A stretch of DNA of 64,000 nucleotides from Lolium rigidum. Taxonomy: Eukaryota > Streptophyta > Magnoliopsida > Poales > Poaceae. This document shows positions 22,450 to 36,994 of the stretch, one piece after another. The stretch spans positions 62,001-126,000 of the forward strand of contig NW_025901050.1 of NCBI RefSeq assembly GCF_022539505.1, in the 5' to 3' direction. Numbering within the stretch: the stretch's first letter is position 1; every line of letters begins with the position of its first letter. The notes below the pieces were generated by a model that was not told the origin of the DNA, ran no database searches, and saw only the letters and a program-made list of their open reading frames with translations. The translations under genes and the position numbers were made by a program.

Positions 22450-25041
22450 TAAAGCGCATCCGTTGATGAACGAGAGGTGGAAACACTTTTGACTATTCCG
22501 TCCCACTCCGGATCTTATGGTTAACACGGGTATTACGGCACAAGAATCACTGGACGACATTTGTTGTTTAATCCTAGATGGATATAAACCCTTGCAATGG
22601 AACCTCCACCATATCAACACAATCCATGGTTCCATTGCCAACCACATAGTCATATTCATAGTTATGAAAATAGTGGCTTTGGTTTTTATGCAATAATGAT
22701 AATCATAGTACTTTGCAAGTAATTTGATAAAGATACTCAAATGACATGAGCAAGTGATGAACTTGCCTTTCTTGACTGCAATATTATGCAGGCAAGGTCT
22801 TCGATACGCAATAACTCCAAGTTCTGAAATAGCATCATCGTCCGGTAAGGACGATGTTTAAAAGATTGGCAAGGATGCAATAATGCATAAATATGAGATG
22901 CAATCGCTCTAAGCGTGACCTAACCCCGATGATTTAGGATTAGTGAGTTGTAATGATTAGTTTCGGGTGTGTTGCACTTTTAGAGTGATTCACAAACATG
23001 GTTCTTATTAAGGATTAGTTGCTTGATATCATAAACAGGTGTTGTAATATATCATAATAATAATACTAATAGCACACAACAATAACATTTGGTATAACAC
23101 TAACATGTAATGAATAGTGGTTGATTTTAGCTCTACAAGGCATGGTTAATGATTAATTATCATATACTTCTAAAGAATAACTTTTGAAGAACATGTTCTT
23201 TAATAAAGAACAAGTATGATAATTAGGGTTGTGGGGTTCTATGGTTTACTATGGTTTCCACTGCTTCTGGAGTAAGTAGTAGATGGATCACAACAATGTT
23301 GGATTCATCGACACCTAGGTTATGTAAGGTTGAGTTAAGCCTAGGCATCCTAAGCAATTAATTATACATGGTTGCTATCAAGGTTGATTCATCTTGCTGG
23401 TGATTGCTAGCTAGGGTTTATAGGTCCTTGTAAGCAGGTTTGATGATGATTCTTTATTTACTTCAAAAGAATAACTTTTGAAGAACATACTTCTTAAGTA
23501 ATAAGAAGTATTACAATTAAGATTGAGGTGGTCTAGGTTTTACTGTTGGTTCTATTAAATAAGGAATAATTGGCTCCTGAATAGGATGGTTGATAAGTAT
23601 CCAATACTAGTAGGGTTTAGTGGAATATGGTTAGGTAATGCTCAAGATTTGGCATAGTTGCCCCTAAGGTTCATCACATTATTGTGATGCTAAATAGGAA
23701 TGAATAAGGATGATGGCTTTGGTAATAGGATCTAGGGTTTACACTTGGTTGGCCCTACTTGATTATTTAGGTCTGATGAAGATGAACACATGGGATACTA
23801 ATTTAGTAATGATGGTTACTACATTTTATGTGGTCATGGTAAACATTTAGTAGCTACTATGGTTCTATGATTGAAAGGAACTATTATGATCACATGCTCC
23901 AACCTAAGGTTTAGGTTAGAAGCAATTTAGGGTTCACATATATTAATGGAGCTATGGTTCCTATATGGATTAGGGTTTTTAGGATCACATGAAATGATAA
24001 GGTTATAATATCATTCCATGTGGAATTTAGGGTTTGCTATTTACCATATAATTTTATGATTAATAAATTCATGTTAAGGTTGAAGTTATTAATAACTTTG
24101 AAATAAAATTAATATTGCATTTGACATTTTATGATTTTTGAACAATTAATAATTAAGATAATAGGGTTTAAATCCTTTTAATAAGGATTTAATAAAATAA
24201 CAAAACAAAGAAAATTAATATTTAAGTTTTCTTTATTTATTTACTGGTTTCTATTTAATTTGTAAAGTTTTCCTAATTATTGAATTTTAATTCAATTAAG
24301 AATAAAAGAAAATGCTTAATTAATAAGTATTAAATACTTAAATTTTTATTATAAATAAAAATTTCATATTATATTTTATTGGATAGAGTTTTCTTTTCTA
24401 AGAATTTTGATATCTCATTCATATTTTTCGGACTTAAAATGAATTTGCTATAATTATTTGAAGTTGCAGTAATTTATGAATTTTGAAATTAAACGGAAAC
24501 TGTTAAAGCTACCCGGACAGAACACCCACACAGTCTATGACTGGTGGGCCGTGTCCACGCTGGCGGCCACGTGGTGTTTGACGTGGCCACCATGTGTGTC
24601 ACCGGCGGCCAGTGACGGTGATCGCCGGCGTTATGGTGCTTCCCCGGGCAAACTAATGACACCACAAGATTAAGCGCGTCGAGACGAACCAGGCTACCGT
24701 GGCGGTCACGATTGAGGGCGAAATTGAAGAGGATAGGGGGTGCTTGAGCAACAGTGGCTGACCCTGAGCATGATGCGCGTGACGGCGAGGCCAGGGGATG
24801 GCTGGTTCGCCGGAATCTTCTGCTCCGGCCGTCGGAGAAGATGAAGTCGATGACGGTGCTCCGGGAGGCTACGGCTCGATTCCCTGTGCAGGAGGAGCAA
24901 GTCGAGGGTGGTGAAGACGATGGCGACCACGCCGGGGCTCGGGGAGGTCCCTACCGGCGGTGATAGCCGGAGACTGTACGGGCTAGGGTTTGATGAATTG
25001 GGGAAAAGAGAAGAACACGAGCGGTGGAAGCTTCGGCCGAG

Positions 25042-25049
25042 TATTTATA
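25042..25049 (-). promoter_or_regulatory. TATA box of the LARD-like element (LTR1 copy)
   Basis: The minus strand reads CCCTATAAATACTCGG, a strong plant TATA box at the edge of a GC-rich island (about 24520-25270) in otherwise AT-rich LTR. Copies lie at 34337-34344 (LTR2) and 50321-50328 (LTR3). It implies a U3 of ~2.7 kb and an R-U5 of ~3.7 kb. Confidence 0.6.
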
Positions 25050-27707
25050 GGGTCGAGGCGGGTCGTCGTCGGTCGCGCGGTCCAGAATGGCGGCCGGGAC
25101 GTGGAGTTCGTCGTCGCCGTGGCGTCCTCCTGTGCGTCGACGGTGGCAAAGAAGGAGACGACGCTCTCCTCGCTCTTATCCGCATGAAGCGGTACATGGG
25201 CTGGTGTTGGGCTGCGAAGTGGCGATGGGCCATGGGCTGCTGCTGGACTCGGTGGCCTGTTAGGTAAGTCCAGGTGAGCTACTCCTCTCTTTTCCTTTCT
25301 ATTTTTATTTTCTGTTTTTCCTTTTCTATTTTACATCCTGGTTTTAATTCAATTTTTGAATGCTTTTCTATTTTGCAGGTATTGCTTATTTAGATTATAG
25401 AAGGATTAGCCCCAAGATACTCAAACACTTTATTGGTGTATTAAAAATTAATATGGGTACTATAACATTAGCTTAGTTATTAATGTTAGAATTTGAATTT
25501 TAAATACCCATATGGATATGAATTTGAATATTATCTGTGGAAATATTCAAATTGTTTTCTAGATGATAGTTTTCTTATTTAGTAATATATAGGGTTTTGT
25601 TTGGTATTACTTTGCAAGAAACAACCTCAAGATAATACTTATTTATGGATTTCAAATAAGAGATTGACTTTGATGGCATGATTTTATGTGCGAATATATC
25701 TCTAAGGACTTGATCTCCCATTTGAGAATTTGGGCACTAGCATATGAATTTCTGTGAATACTTATTTATTAAGGTCTTGTAGGGTTTAATTTAACCCTAT
25801 TTCAAGGTTAGCACTGATATTATATTTTAATAACACCTTGAAATACTTATAGTAAGTATTACTCTCCTCATAGTTGGTTCTTGGTTATTAAGTCAAATGG
25901 TTGATATGAGTGGTTATTCACCACACATGGGTTTTCAGTATGGAATTTAGCATTAGGTGTTTCTTATGTTTAATAATTGAAGCATAAGGATTAATTAGTG
26001 AGCAATTATAGAGTTCTAACTATAGTCACCTAATGATGCATGGTTTGGAACTCAAATGTGAACTAGGTTTATAGTTGAGATCACCCAAGTGATGCACAAA
26101 CTAGGGTTGAGATATAATGCTAGGTTGTAGATATGGGATGAAACCATAGTGCATTGGCTAGGGTTTAATCTCCCCTAACCATGGTAATATGGTTACTTGC
26201 TTCATATCTTATGTGCTCCTCTAGTTACTAAGGATTTGAGAATTGGTTTTATCTTGTACCAAATAACTTCTATTATTAATCTCAATTTATCATTAAAGTA
26301 ACTATATTGGTTATAGTTCATTTTATAGTTAACTTTGGTCATATGGATGTATGGTTTCTCACCATATAAAGTATAGAGTTTTACTCTAAGGTTTTTCTTA
26401 TGTTTCTTAGGTGAAGAATAGGTGGAATGTATATGTGGTAGAATTCTGCTTATGATCACCAAGTGGTTCACAAGTTAAGGTTGAGATACAAGCCTAAGCA
26501 GGTTGCTTACTAGTTACCTCCCTATATATGATTTCATGTGGTGAATGATATCTACATATTCTATTATGGTTTTACTTATCCTCATATACCTCCAGAGTAT
26601 GATCATGGATGAGGCATGATCAACTTGTTCTTAATATCTCTACCTCAGGTTCTTAGGGTTTATGATCATCACTCAATTTATAATGATCAATGTTTGGCTT
26701 CCTAAGGTATCTCTCATTAAATGGATTTCTCACTTCTATTCTACTTTCTTGGATAGGACTACTATGGTTGCCTCTATAATTTATATCTCAGGAGAATGCC
26801 TGAGATAATATCTTATAGTGCTACTTAAGGAATGATGATTTAATCATCAGAACATATGGATAGTTCTTTCCCTCAAACTCAAGTGTTGTCTCAACTAACT
26901 TGAGTGTAACACCATAGCTTAAGCTCTCTTATATAAGAATGGATTATTCTAGGTTATGGTGTACTCCCAATACTATAGTTCAATGGTTGTCCTTTATTCT
27001 TAAATAGTTAAAGCTAGGTTTAGTATGAATGCTCACTCTCATTTGGGAATGACTTGAATAATACTCTAGGGTTCCTCTTGAAGATGATGTTGTGATCATA
27101 TGGATATTTATATCCAAGGTTTGCCTCAAGGTTTTTCCTTGCTTCCCTAACAAAATAGGACTCTCACCTCTCTAGGTTTGATGTATAATAATATGGAATA
27201 GAGAAAGATATATATTTTTAGAGTTGATCTCCTTGTTATGTTTCCAAAACTAAGGTAGAATGAATACCATGAGGTTCATGGCAGGATCAAGGATTAGTGT
27301 AAGACATGGATAAGGTAAGTGAAGAATGGTTTCTCCAATTATTGTTACTTGATTTATAATTGAATAGATGGTCATATGCTGTGGCAAGGATTACCATGTT
27401 GTGATCTTTAATCAGATCAAGTAGTTGATCCTTAATTAATAAGTTCTTGTGTTGATTTTAATTCCATTTGATCTAATCCCTTAGATCAAATTATCTTTTC
27501 CCAAAACAAGATTTTAACAAAGTCACATTGAAGTTTATAGCGCTTGACTTGATGTGCTACTTCAGTTCCACCAAGGTCAAGTGAAACCTCGCTATCGTGG
27601 ATCGTTTTACTTTAAAACGCGAAAATTCCCTGCATTTTCTATGCATGAATGCAATGCACACATCTCGTTTCCTCTATTTTTGTAACCCCATTACCTGGGA
27701 TATTACA

Positions 27708-30588
27708 GTCTCTACCCCTTAAACTAAACTTCGTCCTCGAAGTTTGAACTCTCTCACGTTTCCGGAGTGTGAATCTGACTTGTGCAGACTACAACTTTTC
27801 TCGAACTCCGTAGTGATCTCACTTGATATAATTGAATATAACCCTTGTCCAGATTCTTCCTAGAATCCCTTAGGGTTTGTCTCTGAACATTAGTTTGTTA
27901 CTCCAGTTCTACGATACCTATCTCTGAGCCATGGCTTCTAACTTTAATTATTTAATTTCTTTCAACTCTATAAGCTTGTTTCCTTTCTCATTGAAGAATC
28001 AATGATGGGACTTCTTCTGATGCTGCTAGTCTCAACTGAAGACTAATTTAACAACATACTCCTAATTGGTAAATAGGTCCTTGTTTTCCCTTACTACCAA
28101 AACTGCAATAATGGTACTTAGTAAGGTACTTACCATAGAATTGGTCTTAATGATTTATTTCCCTAGGAATGAATTAAACTCACTTTGTCCATCCAATCCT
28201 GGATTAAAGGTGATACCTATCACTATTTTAATTTCTTTAGGTTCCATGAAAGGAATCTTTCAAATGGACTTTAGTTTTGGTATAGTCAATCTCCTTTGGT
28301 CTTTGGCCTTCTAGGGCTATATTTTGTCTACGATATTTCCTTCGTTCAACTTCATTAACCTTAGTTTACTTGAGCTTCCTTACTTCTGAGTAACTACTAC
28401 TCACTTTCTCAAGTTATAGTCCACTTCTTACTTCCTCAAGGTATAAACCTCGGCTTCTGGTCTGACATACTTCTGAAAGTAGTGTTCAACAATCTTATGA
28501 AAATAAGATCGAACTTCCTCTCAGTTCAGACCTTCTTCTTCTATCTTGCTCAAAGTATTGAGTCATTATGCATACAACTCAATCTTTACTCTACCCCTTG
28601 GAGTTTTCTTATGGTCTTTAACTCCTTTTCTTCCCACCATTGGGCTTATGGTTAGAATACTGTCTGGTTCTAACTTATGGTTTGTACTTCTTCTAAGGTC
28701 TCTCGAAGAATTTTTGTGGTGTATCCACTCAATTTGTGGACATCCGACATGAATCCTTCGACTAAATGTTTATAGGTCTTAAATATTTGACTGGCAAGAT
28801 TTTATTTGTTCTACCAGTTGTGGTTTAACTGTGGTTTATTTGATATTAGTGTGAGTTATTTGATACCAACGGTGGCTATTTGTTATCTAAAAGTGTACTC
28901 TAATATAGGTTTTGACCATTTGGTCGGGACATCTTCTATTTTATCTCGCAGTATTGATCCTATACCAATTGTGGTCTTCAATATCAACTATGGTCTTCTT
29001 ATATCTACTATGGTTTCATAAATCATCTTCCTTCATTCAGGGTTTATTTTGCAAGAAAACCACTAGCGGACACTATGATTATAGTATCCTAAGTGATTTC
29101 CCATGCATTCCCTCTTCTATAACGACTATGGTTCTACTTCTACTTCACCATAATCATCATATTTCTCACCCTCATGCTTCTTCTGTACTAAAGTACTCCT
29201 CTGTTGAGGTAAGCATGAGTTTTTGATTGTACTTCCCTCAGAGTATTGTGGTTACTTCCCACAACTTTACTTCCTTTTTCTGGTGAACCTTCATCTTGTC
29301 TTTAAGATCTTCAGAATTCGTCACTTCCTCACACGAATACCATTACCCTCTAGATCTATAGCATTAAGTAGGAACTTGATATTGCAACATGCATTTGCAT
29401 ATCAAAGTCAGACTTCATGTATGGATCTAGTCAAACAATGAAAATCCAATAAAATCCAAGAAGATTCAGCTTTGTGCATATAATACACATCATCATAAGC
29501 CTCGAATAATAATAGTTGAGTAAGACATCTCTAAACATCAGGCTGAGATGTGTAGTATATACCACCACATAAGATAGGTCTATATCGTGATACTTAGCAC
29601 GAATATATTGGATTCTACTATTTGTCTTAATCCTTTACCTTAATTGCACAATTGCAATGGGATAAACTTGAAACAAAGTGGTCTAGGATAGTTAAGGTTA
29701 ACCTAATTTTGTTTGGAAGTACTAACAAAGTATTATACCATATATAAGTGCTATTGAGGACTATTTTGTCTGATACCACTAGTTCTAATATGGTTACTCG
29801 GAATACATATTTATTAGGATATAGTTCCTATACTTCTAAGTGTTTCTACCATGAGCATATGGTCATGATGTGCTTGGCACACTTCCCATACTTTTGGAAC
29901 ACAGTTCTTGTACTATTGTCTGGTTTCTTATTGTTCTCCTCCTAAATGTTTATGATGTTCTATTCCATCATATAATGATTCTCAGGTGAATCATATATGA
30001 TTAGCAACTCTACCATGTGAGTATACCTATTTTATTCATATTTCTCTTCCTTATCTCCCATGATTGACTCATTGGTCTATACTACTTCATATTACTCATA
30101 GTCATCACTTACTATCAATTGTTTCACATGTCTAGATAATTGTACTTACTCATTACTTATCTTGGTCTACATCTTCTATTAGGGTATCTTAATTATCTTC
30201 ATCAATTGATATAACTCCTATTACCAGTCTGGATAACTCTTACTTATTCATAACATATGTTGGTACACAACTTCCAATATAGCTTCCTTATGGTTGTATC
30301 CTCTCTTTGGACTACCATGTATTGTATACCAACTGGGGTCTACTCATCTATTGTTTAAGGACTTCATGGTGTGCTACATATTTGGGATTAGCTAACTAAC
30401 TTTACTTAGGAAAGATAGGTAAGAAAGGTTGACTCAAGTGTGTCAGGATTATTCTCAAGTGAATATCCATCTTAAGTCATTAAAAGTATTGGTTTATCTA
30501 AGACAACTTCCTATAGACACTACCAAACCTATAGGTCTCCTTTAAAGGGTTTTAATCCTAAGGTCAAAGCATTTGCTCTGATACCAAC
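27708..30588 (-). mobile_element. Interior 1 of the array, non-coding
   Basis: 2881 bp without an ORF over ~105 codons in any frame, and no retroviral motif. A minus-strand purine tract (AAGGGGTAGAGA, plus 27709-27720) adjoins LTR1. The PBS (TGGTATCAGAGC on the minus strand, plus 30575-30586) lies 2 bp from LTR2. Degenerate GTGGTTTATTTGA-like and CTATGGT-like repeats occur at 28810-29030. Confidence 0.85.
30575..30586 (-). promoter_or_regulatory. Primer-binding site, initiator tRNA-Met type
   Basis: The minus strand reads TGGTATCAGAGC, complementary to the 3' end of plant initiator tRNA-Met, two bases inside the LTR edge. The second unit has the same site at 39864-39875. Confidence 0.85.
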
Positions 30589-33500
30589 TGTGGTGACCCG
30601 GCATACCACTGCATGGTGTAGTATGCAAGTCTGATATAACACCAATGAAACACCGTTCCACTAGTATTATATCGCTCGAGTGGTACAACGAAACATATGC
30701 GGGCCCAAGGCATGTCTATAGAATTACAACACCGACTCTATTACATAAGATCATCACAGACCTCCTATTTTACAATGAGGTAAAACCGCAAATTAACTCC
30801 AGAAGAACGACTCGTAGTCTAGTTTTATCACGAACTCTATTTGTAGAGTATGAAACTAGCTACAGAGGCTATGAATAGATTCTAGCTAAATAGGAGCTAT
30901 GTTTAGGAAGCTAGTTCCCTTCTATTGCTAATCTAGATTGTCTCCTTGTTGGAGGTGGTGTTTGACTCCTCTGTCAGGTTCCTGTCCCTTGAAGTAATTG
31001 TTGATTCCTCGGTCTTCGAGTTGTTCTGTAGATCCTCCTTCGATGACTCCATATCTAAGCAGGGGATTTAAGAGTGGGATGAGTACGAGCGTACTCAACA
31101 AGTTCATTATAGGAAAGAGGTGTTTAATGCACTAGCTACGGCATTAGACCATAAAGTCTAATACCAATGGAGGTTTTCATAATCATTTCTTCAAAAGCTT
31201 GCTTTTATTCGGAAGAACTATGTCCGTCGACCTTCACCGGTTTACTAGAACTTCATGGAGTTCCTTTCCGCAGCGTTCACGGTTCCATATCCCGAACGAG
31301 GAGTGACAGGTCACGGTTCATTACACTCTACAGAGGTGTGTTGCTTTACCCATAAGAGATCTTAACCTTGGTGCCAACCGGGTGATCTTCCCGTCCACAC
31401 TTCCTTTGGTGTGAGGCCCGGTATAAGGTCTAGCCAATCATGTTCCTCCGCTACCTCGAACACCCACTCTATGTTGCAAACTCCGACCCTGGGTCCACGC
31501 CGGTCCCATTATTCCCATAGATTTCAGGGTGGACCCCGACCACGACGTCAATGCAGGGCTCTACCATACATTCCTACGCCGGCAGCTGCAACCCATCATA
31601 GACCGCAATACCGTGGGGACTTAGGACTCCCCAGCCTCACCGCTTGCTCCTTCGGGCGACAAGTGTACTACGGACTATGCCGTGGGGACTTAGGACTCCC
31701 CAGCCTCACCGCTTGCCCCCTTGGATTACAAGTGTACTACGGTAAAGCGCATCCGTTGATGAACGAGAGGTGGAAACACTTTTGACTATTCCGTCCCACT
31801 CCGGATCTTATGGTTAACACGGGTATTACGGCACAAGAATCACTCGGACGACATTTGTTGTTTAATCCTAGATGGATATAAACCCTTGCAATGGAACCTC
31901 CACCATATCAACACAATCCATGGTTCCATTGCCAACCACATAGTCATATTCATAGTTATGAAAATAGTGGTTTTGGTTTTTATGCAATAATGATAATCAT
32001 AGTACTTTGCAAGTAATTTGATAAAGATACTAAAATGACATGAGCAAGTGATGAACTTGCCTTTCTTGACTCGCAAGATTATGCGTGCAAGGTCTTCGAT
32101 ACGCAATAACTCCAAGTTCTGAAATAGCATCATCGTCCGGTAAGGACGATGTTTAAAAGATTGGCAAGGATGCAATAATGCATAAATATGAGATGCAATC
32201 GCTCTAAGCGTGACCTAACCCCGATGATTTAGGATTAGTGAGTTGTAATGATTAGTTTCGGGTGTGTTGCACTTTTAGAGTGATTCACAAACAAGGTTCT
32301 TATTAAGGATTAGTTGCTTGATATCATAAACGAGTGTTGTAATATATCATAATAATAATACTAATAGCACACAACAATAACATTTGGTATAACACTAACA
32401 TGTAATGAATAGTGGTTGATTTTAGCTCTACAAGGCATGGTTAATGATTAATTATCATATACTTCTAAATAATAACTTTTGAAGAACATGTTCTTTAATA
32501 AAGAACAAGTATGATAATTAGGGTTGTGGGGTTCTATGGTTTACTATGGTTTCCACTCGCTTCGGAGTAAGTAGTAGATGGATCACAACAATGTTGGATT
32601 CATCGACACCTAGGTTATGTAAGGTTGAGTTAAGCCTAGGCATCCTAAGCAATTAATTATACATGGTTGCTATCAAGGTTGATTCATCTTGCTGGTGATT
32701 GCTAGCTAGGGTTTATAGGTCCTTGTAAGCAGGTTTGATGATGATTCTTTATTTACTTCAAAAGAATAACTTTTGAAGAACATACTTCTTAAGTAATAAG
32801 AAGTATTACAATTAAGATTGAGGTGGTCTAGGTTTTACTGTTGGTTCTATTAAATAAGGAATAATTGGCTCCTGAATAGGATGGTTGATAAGTATCCAAT
32901 ACTAGTAGGGTTTAGTGGAATATGGTTAGGTAATGCTCAAGATTTGTCATAGTTGCCCCTAAGGTTCATCACATTATTGTGTGATGCTAAATAGGAATGA
33001 ATAAGGATGATGGCTTTGGTAATAGGATCTAGGGTTTACACTTGGTTGGCCCTACTTGATTATTTAGGTCTGATGAAGATGAACACATGGGATACTAATT
33101 TAGTAATGATGGTTACTACATTTTATGTGGTCATGGTAAACATTTAGTAGCTACTATGGTTCTATGATTGAAAGGAACTATTATGATCACATGCTCCAAC
33201 CTAAGGTTTAGGTTAGAAGCAATTTAGGGTTCACATATATTAATGGAGCTATGGTTCCTATATGGATTAGGGTTTTTAGGATCACATGAAATGATAAGGT
33301 TATAATATCATTCCATGTGGAATTTAGGGTTTGCTATTTACCATATATTTTTATGATTAATAAATTCATGTTAAGGTTGAAGTTATTAATAACTTTGAAA
33401 TAAAATTAATATTGCATTTGACATTTTATGATTTTTGAACAATTAATAATTAAGATAATAGGGTTTAAATCCTTTTAATGAGGATTTAATAAAATAACAA

Positions 33501-36500
33501 ACAAAGAAAATTAATATTTAAGTTTTCTTTATTTATTTACTGGTTTCTATTTAATTTGTAAACTTTTCCTAATTATTGAATTTTAATTCAATTAAGAATA
33601 AAATAAAATGCTTAATTAATCAGTATTAAATACTTAAATTTTTATTATAAATAAAAATTTCATATTATATTTTATTGGATAGAGTTTTCTTTTCTAAGAA
33701 TTTTGATATCTCATTTATATTTTTCCGACTTAAAATGAATTTGCTATAATTATTTGAAGTTGCAGTAATTTATGAATTTTGAAATTAAACGGAAACTGTT
33801 AAAGCTACCCGGACAGAACACCCACACAGTCTATGACTGGTGGGCCGTGTCCACGCTGGCGGCCACGTGGTGTTTGACGTGGCCACCATGTGTGTCACCG
33901 GCGGCCAGTGACGGTGATCGCCGGCGTTATGGTGCTTCCCCGGGCAAACTAATGACACCACAAGATTAAGCGCGTCGAGACGAACCAGGCTACCGTGGCG
34001 GTCACGATTGAGGGCGAAATTGAAGAGGATAGGGGTGCTTGAGCACCAGTGGCTCACCCTGAGCATGATGCGCGTGACGACGAGGCCAGGGGATGGCTGG
34101 TTCGTCGGAATCTTCTGCTCCGGCCGTCGGAGAAGATGAAGTCGACGACGGTGCTCCGGGAGGCTACGGCTCGATTCCCTGTGCAGGAGGAGCAAGTCGA
34201 GGGTGGTGAAGACGATGGCGACCACGCCGGGGCTTGGGGAGGTCCCTACCGGCGGTGATAGCCGGAGACTGTACGGGCTAGGGTTTGATGAATTGGGGAA
34301 AAGAGAAGAACACGAGCGGTGGAAGCTTCGGCCGAGTATTTATAGGGTCGAGGCGGGTCGTCGTCGGTCGCGCGGTCCAGAATGGCGGCCGGGGCGTGGA
34401 GTTCGTCGTCGCCATGGCGTCCTCCTGTGCATCGACGGTGGCGAAGAAGGAGACGACGCTCTCCTTGCTCTTATCCGCATGAAGCGGTACATGGGCTGGT
34501 GTTGGGCTGCGAAGTGGCGATGGGCCATGGGCTGCTGCTGGACTCGGTGGCCTGTTAGGTAAGTCCAGGTGAGCTACTCCTCTCTTTTCCTTTCTATTTT
34601 TATTTTCTGTTTTTCCTTTTCTATTTTACATCCTGGTTTTAATTCAATTTTTGAATGCTTTTCTATTTTGCGAGTATTGCTTATTTAGATTATAGAAGGA
34701 TTAGCCCCAAGATACTCAAACACTTTATTGGTGTATTAAAAATTAATATGGGTACTATAACATTAGCTTAGTTATTAATGTTAGAATTTGAATTTTAACT
34801 ACCCATATGGATATGAATTTGAATATTATCTGTGGAAATATTCAAATTGTTTTCTAGATGATAGTTTTCTTATTTAGTAATATATAGGGTTTTGTTTGGT
34901 ATTACTTTGCAAGAAACAACCTCAAGATAATACTTATTTATGGATTTCAAATAAGAGATTGACTTTGATGGCATGATTTTATGTGCGAATATATCTCTAA
35001 GGACTTGATCTCCCATTTGAGAATTTGGGCACTAGCATATGACTTTCTGTGAATACTTATTTATTAAGGTCTTGTAGGGTTTAATTTAACCCTATTTCAA
35101 GGTTAGCACTGATATTATATTTTAATAACACCTTGAAATACTTAGAGTAAGTATTACTCTCCTCATAGTTGGTTCTTGGTTATTAAGTCAAATGGTTGAT
35201 ATGAGTGGTTATTCACCACACATGGGTTTTCAGTATGGAATTTAGCATTAGGTGTTTCTTATGTTTAATAATTGAAGCATAAGGATTAATTAGTGAGCAA
35301 TTATAGAGTTCTAACTATAGTCACCTAATGATGCATGGTTTGGAACTCAAATGTGAACTAGGTTTATAGTTGAGATCACCCAAGTGATGCACAAACTAGG
35401 GTTGAGATATAATGCTAGGTTGTAGATATGGGATGACACCATAGTGCATTGGCTAGGGTTTAATCTCCCCTAACCATGGTAATATGGTTACTTGCTTCAT
35501 ATCTTATGTGCTCCTCTAGTTACTAAGGATTTGAGAATTGGTTTTATCTTGTACCAAATAACTTCTATTATTAATCTCAATTTATCATTAAAGTAACTAT
35601 ATTGGTTATAGTTCATTTTATAGTTAACTTTGGTCATATGGATGTATGGTTTCTCACCATATAAAGTATAGAGTTTTACTCTAAGGTTTTTCTTATGTTT
35701 CTTAGGTGAAGAATAGGTGGAATGTATATATGGTAGAATTATGCTTATGATCACCAAGTGGTTCACAAGTTAAGGTTGAGATACAAGCCTAAGGTTGCTT
35801 ACTAGTTACCTCCCTATGATTTCATGTGGTGAATGATATCTACATATTCTATTAGGGTTTTACTTATCCTCATATACCTCCGCAGTATGATCATGGATGA
35901 GGCATGATCAACTTGTTCTTAATATCTCTACCTCGGGTTCTTAGGGTTTATGATCATCACTCAATTTATAATGATCAATGTTTGGCTTCCTAAGGTATCT
36001 CTCATTAAATGGATTTCTCACTTCTATTCTACTTTCTTGGATAGGACTACTATGGTTGCCTCTATAATTTATATCTCAGGAGAATGCATGAGATAATATC
36101 TTATAGTGCTACTTAAGGAATGATGATTTAATCATCAGAACATATGGATAGTTCTTTCCCTCAAACTCAAGTGTTGTCTCGACTAACTTGAGTGTAACAC
36201 CATAGCTTAAGCTCTCTTATATAAGAATGGATTATTCTAGGTTATGGTGTACTCCCAATACTATAGTTCAATGGTTGTCCTTTATTCTTAAATAGTTAAA
36301 GCTAGGTTTAGTATGAATGCTCACTCTCATTTGGGAATGACTTGAATAATACTCTAGGGTTCCTCTTGAAGATGATGTTGTGATCATATGGATATTTATA
36401 TCCAAGGTTTGCCTCAAGGTTTGTCCTTGCTTCCCTAACAAAATAGGACTCTCACCTCTCTAGGTTTGATGTATAATAATATGGAATAGAGAAAGATATA

Positions 36501-36994
36501 TATTTTTAGAGTTGATCTCCTTGTTATGTTTCCAAAACTAAGGTAGAATGAATACCATGAGGTTCATGGTAGGATCAAGGATTAGTTTAAGACATGGATA
36601 AGGTAAGTGAAGAATGGTTTCTCCAATTATTGTTACTTGATTTATAATTGAATAGATGGTCATATGTTGTGGCAAGGATTACCATGTTGTGATCTTTAAT
36701 CAGATCAAGTAGTTGATCCTTAATTAATAAGTTCTTGTGTTGATTTTAATTCCATTTGATCTAATCCCTTAGATCAAATTATCTTTTCCCAAAACAAGAT
36801 TTTAACAAAGTCACATTGAAGTTTATAGCGCTTGACTTGATGTGCTACTTCAGTTCCACCAAGGTCAAGTGAAACCTCAGTTACTGTGACTGTTTTACTT
36901 TAAAACGCGAAAATTCCCCAGATTTTCTATGCATGAATGCAATGCACACATCTGTTTCCTCTATTTTTGTAACCCCATTACCTGGGATATTACA
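30589..36994 (-). repeat. LTR2 (shared middle LTR)
   Basis: A complete 6406-bp LTR. The plus strand starts TGTGGTGACCCGG and ends GGGATATTACA. It serves as 5' LTR of unit 1 and 3' LTR of unit 2. It lacks the 72 bp found in LTR3, as LTR1 does. No target duplication lies at its borders, so the array came from recombination, not from two insertions. Confidence 0.92.

Larger units (their letters stand above)
21312..27707 (-). repeat. LTR1 (3' LTR of the array), 20 bp missing at its outer tip
   Basis: Nearly identical to 30609-36994. The expected plus-strand tip TGTGGTGACCCGGCATACCA is absent: sequence joins at ACTGCATGG (21312) straight to LINE DNA. The inner edge ...CTGGGATATTACA at 27707 meets the purine tract. 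In element orientation the LTR is TGTAATATCCC...GGGTCACCACA. Confidence 0.9.

Noticed and set aside
22118..22492. 124-codon ORF repeated at 31411 and 40704
   Set aside because: Present in all LTR copies only because the LTRs are copies. It crosses a 69-bp tandem repeat, lies opposite to the element's direction, and its length changes by point differences.
24908..25267. 119-codon ORF repeated at 34203 and 50187
   Set aside because: GC-rich LTR island, antisense to the element's transcription, truncated in LTR3. No known domain.
30575..30590. tRNA gene fragment at GCTCTGATACCA
   Set aside because: It is the retrotransposon primer-binding site; no cloverleaf or A/B boxes surround it.
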